From Candidatus Cloacimonadota bacterium (lineage in GTDB: Bacteria > Cloacimonadota > Cloacimonadia > Cloacimonadales > Cloacimonadaceae): a DNA stretch of 63,989 bases. Positions 1 through 9,236 of the stretch are shown here, piece after piece. The stretch spans positions 1 to 63,989 of the forward strand of contig JAEWNJ010000136.1 in NCBI GenBank assembly GCA_023392795.1. The letters run 5' to 3'. Each line of letters starts with the position of its first letter. The first letter of the stretch is position 1. Made by a program: the position numbers and the translations under genes. The notes under the pieces were generated by a model, which ran no database searches, was not told where the DNA came from, and saw only the letters and a list, made by a program, of their open reading frames with translations.

Positions 1-3
1 GAA

Positions 4-786
4 ATGGGCTTCTTTGAGAAGCTTGGCGATGTTGCGATCACAGGCTGGCAGCAATTGACCGAAATGTTGACTCTGGCCTCCGAAGTGTTTTATTTCAGCG
101 CGGTGGGTTTGGTAAACAGGAGTAAGCAACGAAAAGGATCCTTCATCCAGCAAGCCTTGAACCTTGGTTTTGATGCCCTGCCCATAGTTGCGCTGCTATC
201 TTTCATCATCGGCTTCATCATCGCTTTACAATCAGGAGTTTTACTGCGTGATTTTGGCGCGAACGTGTTTATCGCGGATATGATGGCTGTCTCTATTGTG
301 CGTGAGCTTGCACCCCTCATCACAGCCATCATCGTGGCTGGACGCAGCGGTAGTGCGATTGCTTCGGAAATAGCCACAATGCAGGTGACCGAAGAATTGG
401 ACGCCCTACGCATGATGGCGCTTAATCCAATTCGTTATGTAGTGGTGCCTAAGTTTCATGCCATCACAGTAGTTATGCCCATCCTGATCGTCTTCTCCAT
501 ATTAGTCGGGATGATCGGCGGCGCTATCATCGCATTGGGGTATCTTGGGCTTTCACCGGAGGTATTTTACTCTCGCAGCATCGACATCCTTGCTCTCAAA
601 GATGTGATCATTAGCTTTGGGAAAAGCGTATGGTTCGCATGGGTTATCGTGATTATCGGCTCGCATTACGGTTTCCAGGTTAAAGGCGGGGCAGAGGGCG
701 TTGGCAGAGCCACCACTCAGGCGGTGGTAGCTTCCATCTTCGCCGTCATCATATTTGATGCCATCTTTAGTTTGTTATACCTATGA
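4..786 (+). CDS. mlaE: MlaE-family lipid ABC transporter permease
   Basis: This is the inner-membrane permease of an Mla-type ABC transporter, a family that moves phospholipids or other lipids between inner and outer membranes. The 260-residue length matches typical MlaE proteins. Long hydrophobic stretches lie at about 58-80, 155-180 and 240-260. The family hallmark EELDALRMM lies at 130-138, followed by NPIRYVVVP, and a GRSGSAIA stretch at 113-120. The ATG lies three bases from the window edge, so I cannot see its ribosome site or exclude a longer N terminus, for example a STAS domain. The ATPase gene overlaps by ATGA (783-786). The substrate-binding MCE (MlaD) gene expected beside these two is not in the window. 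Confidence 0.88.
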   Translation: MGFFEKLGDVAITGWQQLTEMLTLASEVFYFSAVGLVNRSKQRKGSFIQQALNLGFDALPIVALLSFIIGFIIALQSGVLLRDFGANVFIADMMAVSIVRELAPLITAIIVAGRSGSAIASEIATMQVTEELDALRMMALNPIRYVVVPKFHAITVVMPILIVFSILVGMIGGAIIALGYLGLSPEVFYSRSIDILALKDVIISFGKSVWFAWVIVIIGSHYGFQVKGGAEGVGRATTQAVVASIFAVIIFDAIFSLLYL

Positions 787-1526
787 AGCGCGAAGCCATT
801 ATCGAGATCCGGGACCTGATTGCCAAGTATGGGGATAGAACCGTATTGGACGGCATTAACGTAGATATATACTCTGGAGAAATTACCGTGATTTTAGGCG
901 GTAGCGGATGTGGGAAAACTACGTTGCTCAAGAACATGCTGCGCCTCTATGAACCGTATTCTGGCAGCGTGAAGTTTTGCGGGCAAGAGATCTTAAGTAT
1001 GGAAGAGAAAGAGTATAACAAAGTATTGCAGCAGATCGGCATGCTCTTTCAGAATGGCGCTTTGTTAAATTCGATTTCTGTGTATGACAACGTCTCCATC
1101 CCCCTGGAGTTGCATACCAAGTTGCCCCGTCACATCATCGATCGGATCATTCGGGTAAAGCTCCACCTTGTGGGTTTATCCGAGGCGATCTACAAGTTCC
1201 CTTCCGAGCTTTCGGGAGGCATGAAAAAACGCGCTGCTCTTGCGAGAGCGATGGCGCTTGATCCCATGCTCCTCTTTTGTGATGAGCCCTCAGCGGGGTT
1301 GGATCCCATCACTTCCGCTGCTCTGGATGAATTGATCCTGGATCTGAAGAAGCAACTTTCCATGACAATCGTGATCGTGACTCATGAATTGGCTTCGATT
1401 CATCGCATTGCCGATAAGATCATTTTTTTGGATGCAGGCAAGATGCTGTTTAATGGCACATTGGACGAAGCTAAGCGGGCTGGGATACCTCAGATCGATC
1501 ATTTCTTTGAAGTAGGCAGGTTCTAG
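783..1526 (+). CDS. mlaF: MlaF-like ABC transporter ATPase
   Basis: This is the ATPase partner of the preceding permease. It hydrolyses ATP on the cytoplasmic face to drive lipid transport. Visible motifs are Walker A GGSGCGKT (39-46), Q-loop Q90, signature LSGGM (143-147), Walker B LLFCDE (163-168) and switch H201. The LSGGMKKRAALARAMALDP block is typical of the Mla/Mkl ATPases, which favours this family over generic importers. The start overlaps the permease stop (ATGA). The stop shares one base with the GTG start of folA (TAGTG at 1524-1528), so all three genes are probably co-translated. Confidence 0.9.
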   Translation: MKREAIIEIRDLIAKYGDRTVLDGINVDIYSGEITVILGGSGCGKTTLLKNMLRLYEPYSGSVKFCGQEILSMEEKEYNKVLQQIGMLFQNGALLNSISVYDNVSIPLELHTKLPRHIIDRIIRVKLHLVGLSEAIYKFPSELSGGMKKRAALARAMALDPMLLFCDEPSAGLDPITSAALDELILDLKKQLSMTIVIVTHELASIHRIADKIIFLDAGKMLFNGTLDEAKRAGIPQIDHFFEVGRF

Positions 1527-1993
1527 TGCTCAAGATCATTGTGGCTATGGCAAATGACAGAGTGATCGGCCAGGATAACCGCATGCCCTGGCACATACCG
1601 GAAGATCTGGCTCATTTCCGCCAAACCACGATGGGTCACAGCGTCATAATGGGTAGAAACACCTATTTATCGATCGGCAAAGCTCTGGAAGGGAGAAAGA
1701 ACATCGTTCTAAGCAGAAATACAGAGTTCAACCCTGTGGATGCCATAGTGTATCGGGATTTCAAGGCTGCCATAGCCGACTATCCGGAAGCTTTCATAAT
1801 CGGGGGAGCAAAGGTGTTCGCGCAAGCGCTGCCTTATGCCAGGCAGTTATACATCACGCATATCGATATGGATATACCTGGCGACACCCGTTTTCCGGAG
1901 ATTAACCTGTCGCAATACCAACTACTAAGCTGCACGAATAGCAGCAGTAGAGACGGGAAATACCCCTTACGTTTTTGCCTCTATCAGCGCTGA
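1526..1993 (+). CDS. folA: Dihydrofolate reductase
   Basis: This enzyme reduces dihydrofolate to tetrahydrofolate with NADPH. The 155 residues are close to the usual 159-165. It opens with IIVAMANDRVIG and has the substrate-binding MPW-IPEDLAHF segment, with Trp22 and the catalytic Asp27 at the Escherichia coli numbering. MGRNTYLSIG and the FIIGGAKVF nucleotide-binding segment follow. The start is GTG, sharing a base with the ATPase stop. The stop overlaps the stop of the convergent glycosyltransferase gene by ten bases (1984-1993), so there is no room for a separate terminator between the two converging units. Confidence 0.93.
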   Translation: MLKIIVAMANDRVIGQDNRMPWHIPEDLAHFRQTTMGHSVIMGRNTYLSIGKALEGRKNIVLSRNTEFNPVDAIVYRDFKAAIADYPEAFIIGGAKVFAQALPYARQLYITHIDMDIPGDTRFPEINLSQYQLLSCTNSSSRDGKYPLRFCLYQR

Positions 1994-3969
1994 CTGGTTA
2001 GGCTTTCCATAATAATTGATGCGTGCTTTACCCAGCTAAAGTCTTTCAAACGCTCCTTACCCAGGTATATCATCTGAATCATCAAAGGCGGATCACTCAA
2101 CACGCTTTGGATGGTACTCGCGATACCAGCAGGATCGTTGGGATTGAAGCAACGCACTGCATCAGCTCCGATCTCGGGCAGGGATGATCGATCAGAACAA
2201 ACCACTGGTACACCTGCGGCAAATGCTTCCAAGAGGGGTAACCCAAAGCCTTCATATAGAGAAGGGAACACATATAGGCTCGCGTTTTTGTATAGGGCGG
2301 CCATATCAATGCCACTTACAAAGCCGGGAAAGTGGATATTGGCTTTATCCTTCATCCCTGAGTGATACGAAAGGACAGCCTCGGAGTTACTCCATTTGCT
2401 GCCAGCGCAGACAAGCTCGTACTCGTTTTTGATCTCTTCCGGAAGCTGTTCGTATGCCTTCAACAGATTGAGATGGTTCTTGCCGGGATGCTCGACGCGT
2501 GCGATGTAAAGCATATATCTCTTCTGTATTCCGAAACGTTCCTGCAGCTGTTCCAGGGTCATGTCACCGCTCAGCTTTTCGGGATTGAAACCATTGTAGT
2601 TTACTGTTACAGATTCCGGTTTCATCCTGTAGAAGCGAAGCATATCTGCCTTCGTGCTTTCAGAGATGGCAAAGACGGCTGGAGCCTTCTTCAGATAGTA
2701 CGGCACCACATGTTTGATGTAAAGCATTCTCAGGAAATCGTACTTACCCGGGATGTGAAACTGCGACAGATCGTGAAAAGTGAGCGCAGCCGGTATCTGA
2801 TAACGGCAGAGTAGACGTCGGTTTGCCGCGGGGAGAACGATCTTTTCCCATCCATGTTTTTGGATCAGACGCGGTAAGCAATACAGGTGCCAAAGCATCG
2901 AGAGTATCGGTCGTTTCAGGTATTCCGGTACCAGATAATAGCTGAGATTATCTTGCACGATGGGGAAGATGTCTCTATCTGAGGGATGTATGATCAGGGT
3001 AAGCGGCTCACGCTTGACGAGTTCCTTCACTACATTCACGGTATAATCTGAGATTCCACTTTTGCCATCATCAAAGGCCAGACAACTGACAGCTAGTTTT
3101 GTACGGGCATACCCCTGAATTCCTTCCTTCCTGCCCTGATAAGCATAGAAGCGTTGAGCAATGCGGTAGATCTTGGCTTTGGGGATCAGATCAGGCCTTC
3201 CATGCTTGATCAGATAGAGAGTGTCTCTGGCAAATTCCATCATGGCTGCTACTAACACTGTGCGGCCAAAGGACGAGTCCGTAGTATTGCTCTTGTATTG
3301 ATCGCGGTAAATGTATGCTTCGGCTTTGCCTTCGCCCCGGTAGCGTTTTCTGATGTCTTTGAGCGTATAATTGTGCGAGTGTTGCACTCTGGCATCGGGA
3401 ACGTAAGCGATTTGGTGCCCCAGTTGCTTCATGCGCCATGACCATTCCACATCCTCAGAATACTGCAGATCGGGATTAAAAGGATGCTTCAGGATGATTT
3501 CCCGGCGAACGGCACTGCTGGCCAATGAAAAGAAGTGCCGCCATTTTGCGGATACTCTGCCATCGCCAAAGGCTCTTTCATAGTCCTTGCGGACCAGGAG
3601 ATCGGCATCTCTTCGGGCTATCTGGTTGGCAAATACCGCCACTATCTCGGGATCTTTTTCCAAGGGGCGAACCAGATTGGACAGCCAGTGCTGATCCAGG
3701 GGTATGCAATCGGCGTTGTTAAATACGATGTAATCGCCTTTCGCATGGCTGATGGCATCATTGAGCACTTTTCCGGGGATGTAATCTTCAGGCGCGATGC
3801 GGTATAGCAGGTCTGGAGCTTTTGATTGTAGCAGTTCCCATCCTCCGTCTGTGGATCCGGAATCCACGCATATCAGCTCAAAATCCTGCCTGTCTTGCAT
3901 CGCCAGCATCTTCAGCGTGTACTTCAGCCATGGCATTTCGTTTTTAACCCTGAGAATGATGCTGATCAC
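1984..3969 (-). CDS. Bifunctional glycosyltransferase, GT2 plus GT4 domains
   Basis: This is one 661-residue protein with two glycosyltransferase domains. Residues 1 to about 250 form a GT-A fold family 2 domain, with nucleotide-sugar motif DSGSTDG at 36-42 and a NNADC segment near 93. Residues from about 290 to 661 form a GT-B fold family 4 domain, with the SLYEGFGLPLLEAFAAG E-x7-E motif near 571. Such fusions usually add two successive sugars to a polysaccharide or lipid-linked glycan; the product here is unknown. The ATG overlaps the stop of the upstream regulator by four bases (3966-3969), so it is translationally coupled to the receiver-phosphatase protein. That coupling links envelope glycan synthesis to the regulator by position only. 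Confidence 0.85.
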   Translation of the reverse strand: MISIILRVKNEMPWLKYTLKMLAMQDRQDFELICVDSGSTDGGWELLQSKAPDLLYRIAPEDYIPGKVLNDAISHAKGDYIVFNNADCIPLDQHWLSNLVRPLEKDPEIVAVFANQIARRDADLLVRKDYERAFGDGRVSAKWRHFFSLASSAVRREIILKHPFNPDLQYSEDVEWSWRMKQLGHQIAYVPDARVQHSHNYTLKDIRKRYRGEGKAEAYIYRDQYKSNTTDSSFGRTVLVAAMMEFARDTLYLIKHGRPDLIPKAKIYRIAQRFYAYQGRKEGIQGYARTKLAVSCLAFDDGKSGISDYTVNVVKELVKREPLTLIIHPSDRDIFPIVQDNLSYYLVPEYLKRPILSMLWHLYCLPRLIQKHGWEKIVLPAANRRLLCRYQIPAALTFHDLSQFHIPGKYDFLRMLYIKHVVPYYLKKAPAVFAISESTKADMLRFYRMKPESVTVNYNGFNPEKLSGDMTLEQLQERFGIQKRYMLYIARVEHPGKNHLNLLKAYEQLPEEIKNEYELVCAGSKWSNSEAVLSYHSGMKDKANIHFPGFVSGIDMAALYKNASLYVFPSLYEGFGLPLLEAFAAGVPVVCSDRSSLPEIGADAVRCFNPNDPAGIASTIQSVLSDPPLMIQMIYLGKERLKDFSWVKHASIIMESLTSQR

Positions 3970-5576
3970 AGATTGATCTCCACCTTGGTTTCGTTTAGGT
4001 GCCCAAAGCGTTTACGCTGGAATTGGTTGCTCATGGACATGATGATATTCACTCCCCGTCCACTACAGTTGTTGGTATCGGCATCAAAATCGTAGGGTTC
4101 TCTGATGCTGTAGTACAGGTTTTCCGGTACCCATTCAATGCCTTTATCCCAAAAGCGAATACTTAGCTTATCGTGAGAAAAGCGAAACTCGATTACTATC
4201 TCAGAATCTTCCTGATAGTTATAGCCGTAGCTGATGATGTTGTTCAAAAACTCATCCACGATCAGTTCCACTTTTGCTGCCAGCTGAGGATCATGTGTCC
4301 ATTGCAACACCTGACGCTCACATTCCTGTGCTGTTTTGCCTACTTCTTTGAGGGCTGAACGCAGCACGATGTGATAATGCTTTACCATTTGACGCAATTG
4401 TTCTTCGGGATTGGCATAGCGCAGAGCTTGAAAAGAGAATAGGGTAAAATCATCTGTGGATGTCTCGTAGCCATGAGTATCCAGATATTCTATGATCTTG
4501 AAGGGTAGGGTGATACAGGTGTCTGTTTCAATGTCATTCTGAAGTAATTTCTTCAAGCCATCCATACCCAATTGGAGATCACTGTCATTGGTACACTCAT
4601 AGATACCATCGGTTATAAGCAGATAGACATCATCTGGACGTAGGCTGATGTGATCAATCTCCTCGTCTTCATATCGGGTGGAAGGTATCCAGCCTAGTGG
4701 AAATGAGCCTTTTTTGTCCATTATGGTGATATCGCCTGTGCTCTTATTCACTCTGATAAGTGGCGGATGACCGGCATTCAAAAAACGGAATTCGTGCATT
4801 TCCAGATCCACAACGCCCATCAATAGAGTGAGATAGTTTGTCCCGATAAAAAGTTCATTATAAAGCCTTTCATTTAGCTTAGTGAAGAGCTCTGCCATTG
4901 TTTTATCGTCCTGATAAGCTTCGATCATCAGCTTGATCGTGGATTTAATCGCCGCCATCAGCAACGCAGCTTGCACACCATGCCCGGAAATATCTCCTAT
5001 ATATACTACATACTTCGTATCGCTCAGTTTGATGCGCTCAAAGAGATCGCCCCCAACAGTTTCGCAAGGCTCATAATAAGAGGAAAAGAGCAACTCGTTA
5101 TCCAGATACACCCATTCCGGTAGCATTGCGCGCTGGATGGTGGCAGCAATATTGAGGTCTTTCTTCATCGTATTGATCAGCGAGAGGTTGTTACGCTCGG
5201 CCCGCTTCAACGTGATGATGTTATTCACTCGCGCCAGTAGTTCCAGCTTTGATACAGGTTTTTTGATGTAGTCGCTTGAACCTGCCTCAAAACCGCGATT
5301 CACTGATTCGTCATCTTGATTTGCAGTCACCAGGATCACCGGCATGTCCGGGCGCGCTTTGATCATCAATCGGCAGGTATCGTATCCATCCAGCCCTTTA
5401 CCCATATGCACATCCAATAGCACCAGATCATAACTGCTTTCCATCACCATTTGCAGCGCATCTTCGCCGTTGTGGCAGTATTGGGTCAGATAGTTTTCCC
5501 GCTTCAAGATATTGCGAATGATGCTGATCACCACATCATCATCATCTACCACTAAAATCTTGGCTTCGACTTCCAT
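3966..5576 (-). CDS. Response regulator with SpoIIE-type PP2C phosphatase and anti-sigma kinase domains
   Basis: This is a three-domain signalling protein of 536 residues. It has an N-terminal receiver with acidic D11-D14, phospho-acceptor D55 and Lys105/106. A linker leads to a PP2C/SpoIIE phosphatase domain with GGD at 175-177 and GDISGHG at 194-200. The C-terminal RsbW-like HATPase has an N-box near 440-452 (VDEFLNN) and a G-box CSGRG near 504-508. In partner-switching systems the phosphatase and kinase act oppositely on an anti-sigma-factor antagonist. Carrying both on one receiver protein resembles HsbR of Pseudomonas. I chose the ATG at 5576 because GAGGT lies four bases before it; an in-frame codon at 5603 has no such site. 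No sensor kinase or antagonist gene is nearby. Confidence 0.88.
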   Translation of the reverse strand: MEVEAKILVVDDDDVVISIIRNILKRENYLTQYCHNGEDALQMVMESSYDLVLLDVHMGKGLDGYDTCRLMIKARPDMPVILVTANQDDESVNRGFEAGSSDYIKKPVSKLELLARVNNIITLKRAERNNLSLINTMKKDLNIAATIQRAMLPEWVYLDNELLFSSYYEPCETVGGDLFERIKLSDTKYVVYIGDISGHGVQAALLMAAIKSTIKLMIEAYQDDKTMAELFTKLNERLYNELFIGTNYLTLLMGVVDLEMHEFRFLNAGHPPLIRVNKSTGDITIMDKKGSFPLGWIPSTRYEDEEIDHISLRPDDVYLLITDGIYECTNDSDLQLGMDGLKKLLQNDIETDTCITLPFKIIEYLDTHGYETSTDDFTLFSFQALRYANPEEQLRQMVKHYHIVLRSALKEVGKTAQECERQVLQWTHDPQLAAKVELIVDEFLNNIISYGYNYQEDSEIVIEFRFSHDKLSIRFWDKGIEWVPENLYYSIREPYDFDADTNNCSGRGVNIIMSMSNQFQRKRFGHLNETKVEINL

Positions 5577-5849
5577 TGCTACCTCATTATGCTTTGAAGG
5601 CAATCCAATTTGGATGGCTGAAAAGAGTCAAGCTTTATATGCCACAGGCATTCTCCGAACAACAATTATGTGCGTCACAGCCAAAAGAGTTAACTCGGGT
5701 AGAATCTTTAACACACTCTCCGGGCGATCATGCTTTCCTTACCACCCATCATGTAGCATGGGTAAACAAGTGCAAATAAGACTTGACGGATTACAAGCAA
5801 TGGAAAAAAATCAACACAATGCTTAACTTTATGATATTTAGGGGGTTCA
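5577..5849. other. Divergent intergenic region
   Basis: This 273-base gap separates the divergently transcribed regulator and the alpha-glucan operon, so both promoters should lie here. A TTGACG hexamer is present at 5783-5788 on the plus strand, but no good -10 follows at normal spacing. I could not place a promoter. The debranching enzyme has a GGGGG ribosome site at 5841-5845. Confidence 0.4.
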
Positions 5850-7886
5850 ATGAATAACTACTTCATGGAGACCCACCACCATGAGTGGATTTTGACCAAT
5901 CGTCTGGGCTCTTATGCCTTGGGCACGGGTAACTTGATAAACCAGCGCAAGTATCACGGTTTGTTGATCGCCGGCGACAAGGCCTTCAACCGACGGCATC
6001 TGGTGGCGGGCATTGAAGAACGCGTCGAATGGCGTGGCGAAGTGTTTCACCTGGATAGTAACAACTACAGCAATTGTATTTATCCGGAAGGATTTATGCA
6101 TTTGGTTAAACCTTGGTTACGTCCTCATCCCGCCTTCTTGTATTCAGCCCTGCCACATCAGGATGAGATTCTGATCCTCAAAGAAATCATGATGGATGAG
6201 AATAGCAATTGCACCCTCGTAAGATACACCAATCTCGGACAGCACAAGCTGCATTTCGAGTTTCATCCGAAGTTCACCATGTGCTTGCACCACGATCTAA
6301 ATCCCCATGGATGTCTGGACTATGAGCATTTTGACTGCAACATAGAATCAATCAACGATGGCACACTATTTTCTGCCACGCGTGGTAGTAATGGCATCGA
6401 CGTTCATGGCTATCTTGCCAAAGGCGAAGTGATACACAACAGGTATGTGTACTACAATGTTTATTACCCTTGGGAAGTGATGGCGGGATATGCCGGGATT
6501 GGAGACCAGATAAGTCTGTTTGAGGCCAGCTTTGACCTTGCCGTGGGAGAGACCAACTACTTACTCTTCTCTGACAAACCCATCGACAACGCGCAGAAAC
6601 TTATCCAGAACATCGAAAAGCGCTACTCAGTACTTCCCAAGGCTATGGATTACCCCGATGTGGCCAGGATCGAAGAGGGAATACTGGGAAGTCTGGATTA
6701 CAACGACAATATCTTGTTCAAGCGTCCCCAGTATATGCAGATCCTGGAGTTTGCCCTCAGCGATTTCATAGCCAATGACGATGTGATAGCGGGATACCCT
6801 TTCTATGGTGCTTGGGGCAGGGATACGATGGTGGTGTTGAATGCTCTCCTTCATAGCAATAAGCACCTCGACGTCGTGGAAAAAACCTTGATCAAGTATA
6901 GCCGACACATCAAGAATGGTCTCATTCCAAACATGCTGGCTGAAAGCGGTAGAGAAGCGAATTATGATAGCATCGACGCCACTCTCTGGTACATCATTCT
7001 GCTCTGGAAGCTGGGAAAGCATAAACAAAGCAAGACATACTGGCATGAAGTGATTCATATCACAGAAAGCATCTTCGGTAGCTTATTTACAAACAATGAT
7101 GGCAATTTCAGCTTACGGGATGATGCCCTGATCGAACTTAGCCCGGCATTTTCCCATGGGACATGGATGGATGTTCGCATCGATGGAAAGCCTGTTACCC
7201 CTCGCTGGGGCGCACCAATTGAGATCAATGCGCTGTGGTATAACGCGCTATGCTGTTACGAATCCATGTGCGAGGAATACCCCCTGGTGAGATCAGCTAA
7301 TATCGAAGCGCGAGAGGGGTATCTAAGTCTCAAAGACAAGGTAAAGGCTTCCCTGGCAAAGTTCCGCGCTGGAGATTATCTGGCTGATCGTCTGGAAGGT
7401 GATAAGGCAATCATCGAAATCCGCCCCAATGTGATTATTGCGCTGTCGCTGCCATGGCCAATCATGGACACAGATATGATGAAGAAAGCTCTGGAGAGAT
7501 GCTTCCGAGAGCTATACACTTTTTATGGCATCCGTACCCTCAGCCCCAAGGATATCAGATTTCGCAAAAAGTACTACGGTTCGCAAAGAGACCGCGATCT
7601 TGCCTATCATAATGGCAGTGTTTGGGCGTGGCTCCTTGGCCCCTTCTGTGGCCTGTATGTGAAGGTCTATAAGGATGAAAAAAGCCCCAGGGAACTTGCA
7701 CTCGCACTGGGTGATTTCATTGGAACCTTGCGCAAGGGCTTTATGAAGGGTCACATCGCCTCTGTGGCAGAAGTATGGGACGGCGATGCGCCTCACTTCC
7801 CCAAAGGGGCACCGGCTCAAGCCTGGAGTGTGGCGGCTCTTTACAATATCGAAAGCTACATCGATAGTTTGGGGGTAGAGCCATGA
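5850..7886 (+). CDS. Glycogen debranching enzyme, archaeal/GH133 type
   Basis: This is an amylo-alpha-1,6-glucosidase-type debranching enzyme that removes branch points of glycogen-like alpha-glucans in the cytoplasm (no signal peptide). It has 678 residues, as expected for the archaeal-type family. The N-terminal domain begins with the family's LTNRLGSYALGTGNLINQRKYHG pattern in abbreviated form (LGSYALGT near 19-26). The C-terminal (alpha/alpha)6 catalytic domain carries GAWGRDTMVVL near 319-329, and GSVWAWLLGPF near 588 is also typical. The start has GGGGG five bases upstream. The stop overlaps the next gene (ATGA, 7883-7886). The following GT4 and GH57 genes support an alpha-glucan role. 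Confidence 0.88.
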   Translation: MNNYFMETHHHEWILTNRLGSYALGTGNLINQRKYHGLLIAGDKAFNRRHLVAGIEERVEWRGEVFHLDSNNYSNCIYPEGFMHLVKPWLRPHPAFLYSALPHQDEILILKEIMMDENSNCTLVRYTNLGQHKLHFEFHPKFTMCLHHDLNPHGCLDYEHFDCNIESINDGTLFSATRGSNGIDVHGYLAKGEVIHNRYVYYNVYYPWEVMAGYAGIGDQISLFEASFDLAVGETNYLLFSDKPIDNAQKLIQNIEKRYSVLPKAMDYPDVARIEEGILGSLDYNDNILFKRPQYMQILEFALSDFIANDDVIAGYPFYGAWGRDTMVVLNALLHSNKHLDVVEKTLIKYSRHIKNGLIPNMLAESGREANYDSIDATLWYIILLWKLGKHKQSKTYWHEVIHITESIFGSLFTNNDGNFSLRDDALIELSPAFSHGTWMDVRIDGKPVTPRWGAPIEINALWYNALCCYESMCEEYPLVRSANIEAREGYLSLKDKVKASLAKFRAGDYLADRLEGDKAIIEIRPNVIIALSLPWPIMDTDMMKKALERCFRELYTFYGIRTLSPKDIRFRKKYYGSQRDRDLAYHNGSVWAWLLGPFCGLYVKVYKDEKSPRELALALGDFIGTLRKGFMKGHIASVAEVWDGDAPHFPKGAPAQAWSVAALYNIESYIDSLGVEP

Positions 7887-9223
7887 AGATATTAATGTTC
7901 ACCTGGGAATTTCCCCCGTTGATCTCTGGTGGCCTGGGGATGGCGTGCTATGGAATGATCAAAGCGCTGTTGGGCCAGGGTATCAAGATTGATCTGGTGC
8001 TCCCCACCAAGGAGTTTGTATATTTCCCCATGCGCGAACCGGAAGACGCGGATACGCTGCCGGTGGTCTTTGTGGATGCCGAAAAACAGCGCACTTTTAG
8101 CCATGTAACCTTCAATACTTTGCAGGAAAGAATGGAGTACATCGGCATATCCGAACAACCTGAAAGCTACTTCCAATTGGCCGATATCAAGCGCGACAGC
8201 CTGGCCTTGAAGAAAGAATACTGGCTATCTGAAACAGTGAGTTTGGAAGAAAAGGACCTGTGGCAGGAGATGACGACCAATCTGATCGGGGAAGAAGATC
8301 TTATCCGCAAGGTACAGGAATACACTCTGAGAGCCGAGAAACTCGCCAAGACTCTGGATTATGATATTATTCATGCGCATGACTGGCTTTGTTACCCCGC
8401 AGGGATGCTAGCGCGCAAGATCGCCAAGAAACCCCTGATCGTACACATTCATGCCACGGAGTTTGATCGCGCGGGAGGACCCGGCGATGAAAGGATTCAC
8501 AAGATTGAACACGCCGGTATGACTTACGCGGATAAGGTGATAGCTGTATCTCAGTATACTGCGCAGATGATTATGAGCCGTTATCGCATCGACACGGCTA
8601 AGATCAGGATCGTACACAATGCCTTCAGTGTTCCCGATGATGCCGTGATTGCCAAACAGCGTATCTTTGGCGGACCGGTAATCCTCTTTCTGGGCAGGAT
8701 TACCCTGCAAAAAGGGCCTGATTACTTCCTGGAGATGGCCCAAAGAGTGCTGGCAATACATCCAGAGGCACGCTTTATCATGGCGGGAACAGGTGATATG
8801 AGCCGCAAACTGCTAAGAAGATCGGCATCGTTGAAGCTAAAGAATCGTTTCCTATTTACTGGATTCCTAAATCGCAAGCAGGTGGAACGAGTGCTCAGAG
8901 CCTCAGACATCTATGTGTTACCTTCGGTATCAGAACCCTTTGGGATCAGCCCTCTGGAAGCCATGGCCTTTGGCATCACTTCGATCATATCCAAACAATC
9001 AGGTGTGGCGGAAGTGGTGAATCACGCATTCAAGATAGATTTCTGGGATACTGATCTATGGGTGGAAACGATTAACCACCTGATCGAGAATCCCGAAAAA
9101 TGCGTAAAGATAGGCATCGATGGCATGCATGAAGTAAACCGAATCCAGTGGGATGAAGCAGCGGAAAAGATCCGTTTACTCTATTCCAACACCCTGGCAG
9201 AATACATCAGGAAAGGCGACTAA
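7883..9223 (+). CDS. GT4 glycosyltransferase, glycogen-synthase-like
   Basis: This is a 446-residue GT-B fold glycosyltransferase. The N terminus MKILMFTWEFPP with GGLGMACY at 16-23 resembles starch/glycogen synthase and GT4 proteins that bind ADP- or UDP-glucose. The acceptor-side HAHDWL motif is near 155, and the C-terminal E-x7-E motif SEPFGISPLEAM is near 349-360. Its place between a debranching enzyme and a GH57 amylase suggests it lengthens or transfers alpha-glucan chains. The donor and acceptor cannot be read from the sequence. The ATG overlaps the debranching enzyme stop by four bases. The next gene starts 13 bases after this stop. Confidence 0.85.
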   Translation: MKILMFTWEFPPLISGGLGMACYGMIKALLGQGIKIDLVLPTKEFVYFPMREPEDADTLPVVFVDAEKQRTFSHVTFNTLQERMEYIGISEQPESYFQLADIKRDSLALKKEYWLSETVSLEEKDLWQEMTTNLIGEEDLIRKVQEYTLRAEKLAKTLDYDIIHAHDWLCYPAGMLARKIAKKPLIVHIHATEFDRAGGPGDERIHKIEHAGMTYADKVIAVSQYTAQMIMSRYRIDTAKIRIVHNAFSVPDDAVIAKQRIFGGPVILFLGRITLQKGPDYFLEMAQRVLAIHPEARFIMAGTGDMSRKLLRRSASLKLKNRFLFTGFLNRKQVERVLRASDIYVLPSVSEPFGISPLEAMAFGITSIISKQSGVAEVVNHAFKIDFWDTDLWVETINHLIENPEKCVKIGIDGMHEVNRIQWDEAAEKIRLLYSNTLAEYIRKGD

Positions 9224-9236
9224 GAGGAGGCTGTAT

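Noticed and set aside
5783..5834. Sigma-70 or sigma-54 promoter before the alpha-glucan operon
   Set aside because: A TTGACG box and a TATGAT box are present but not at compatible spacing, and no GG-N10-GC element is in place.
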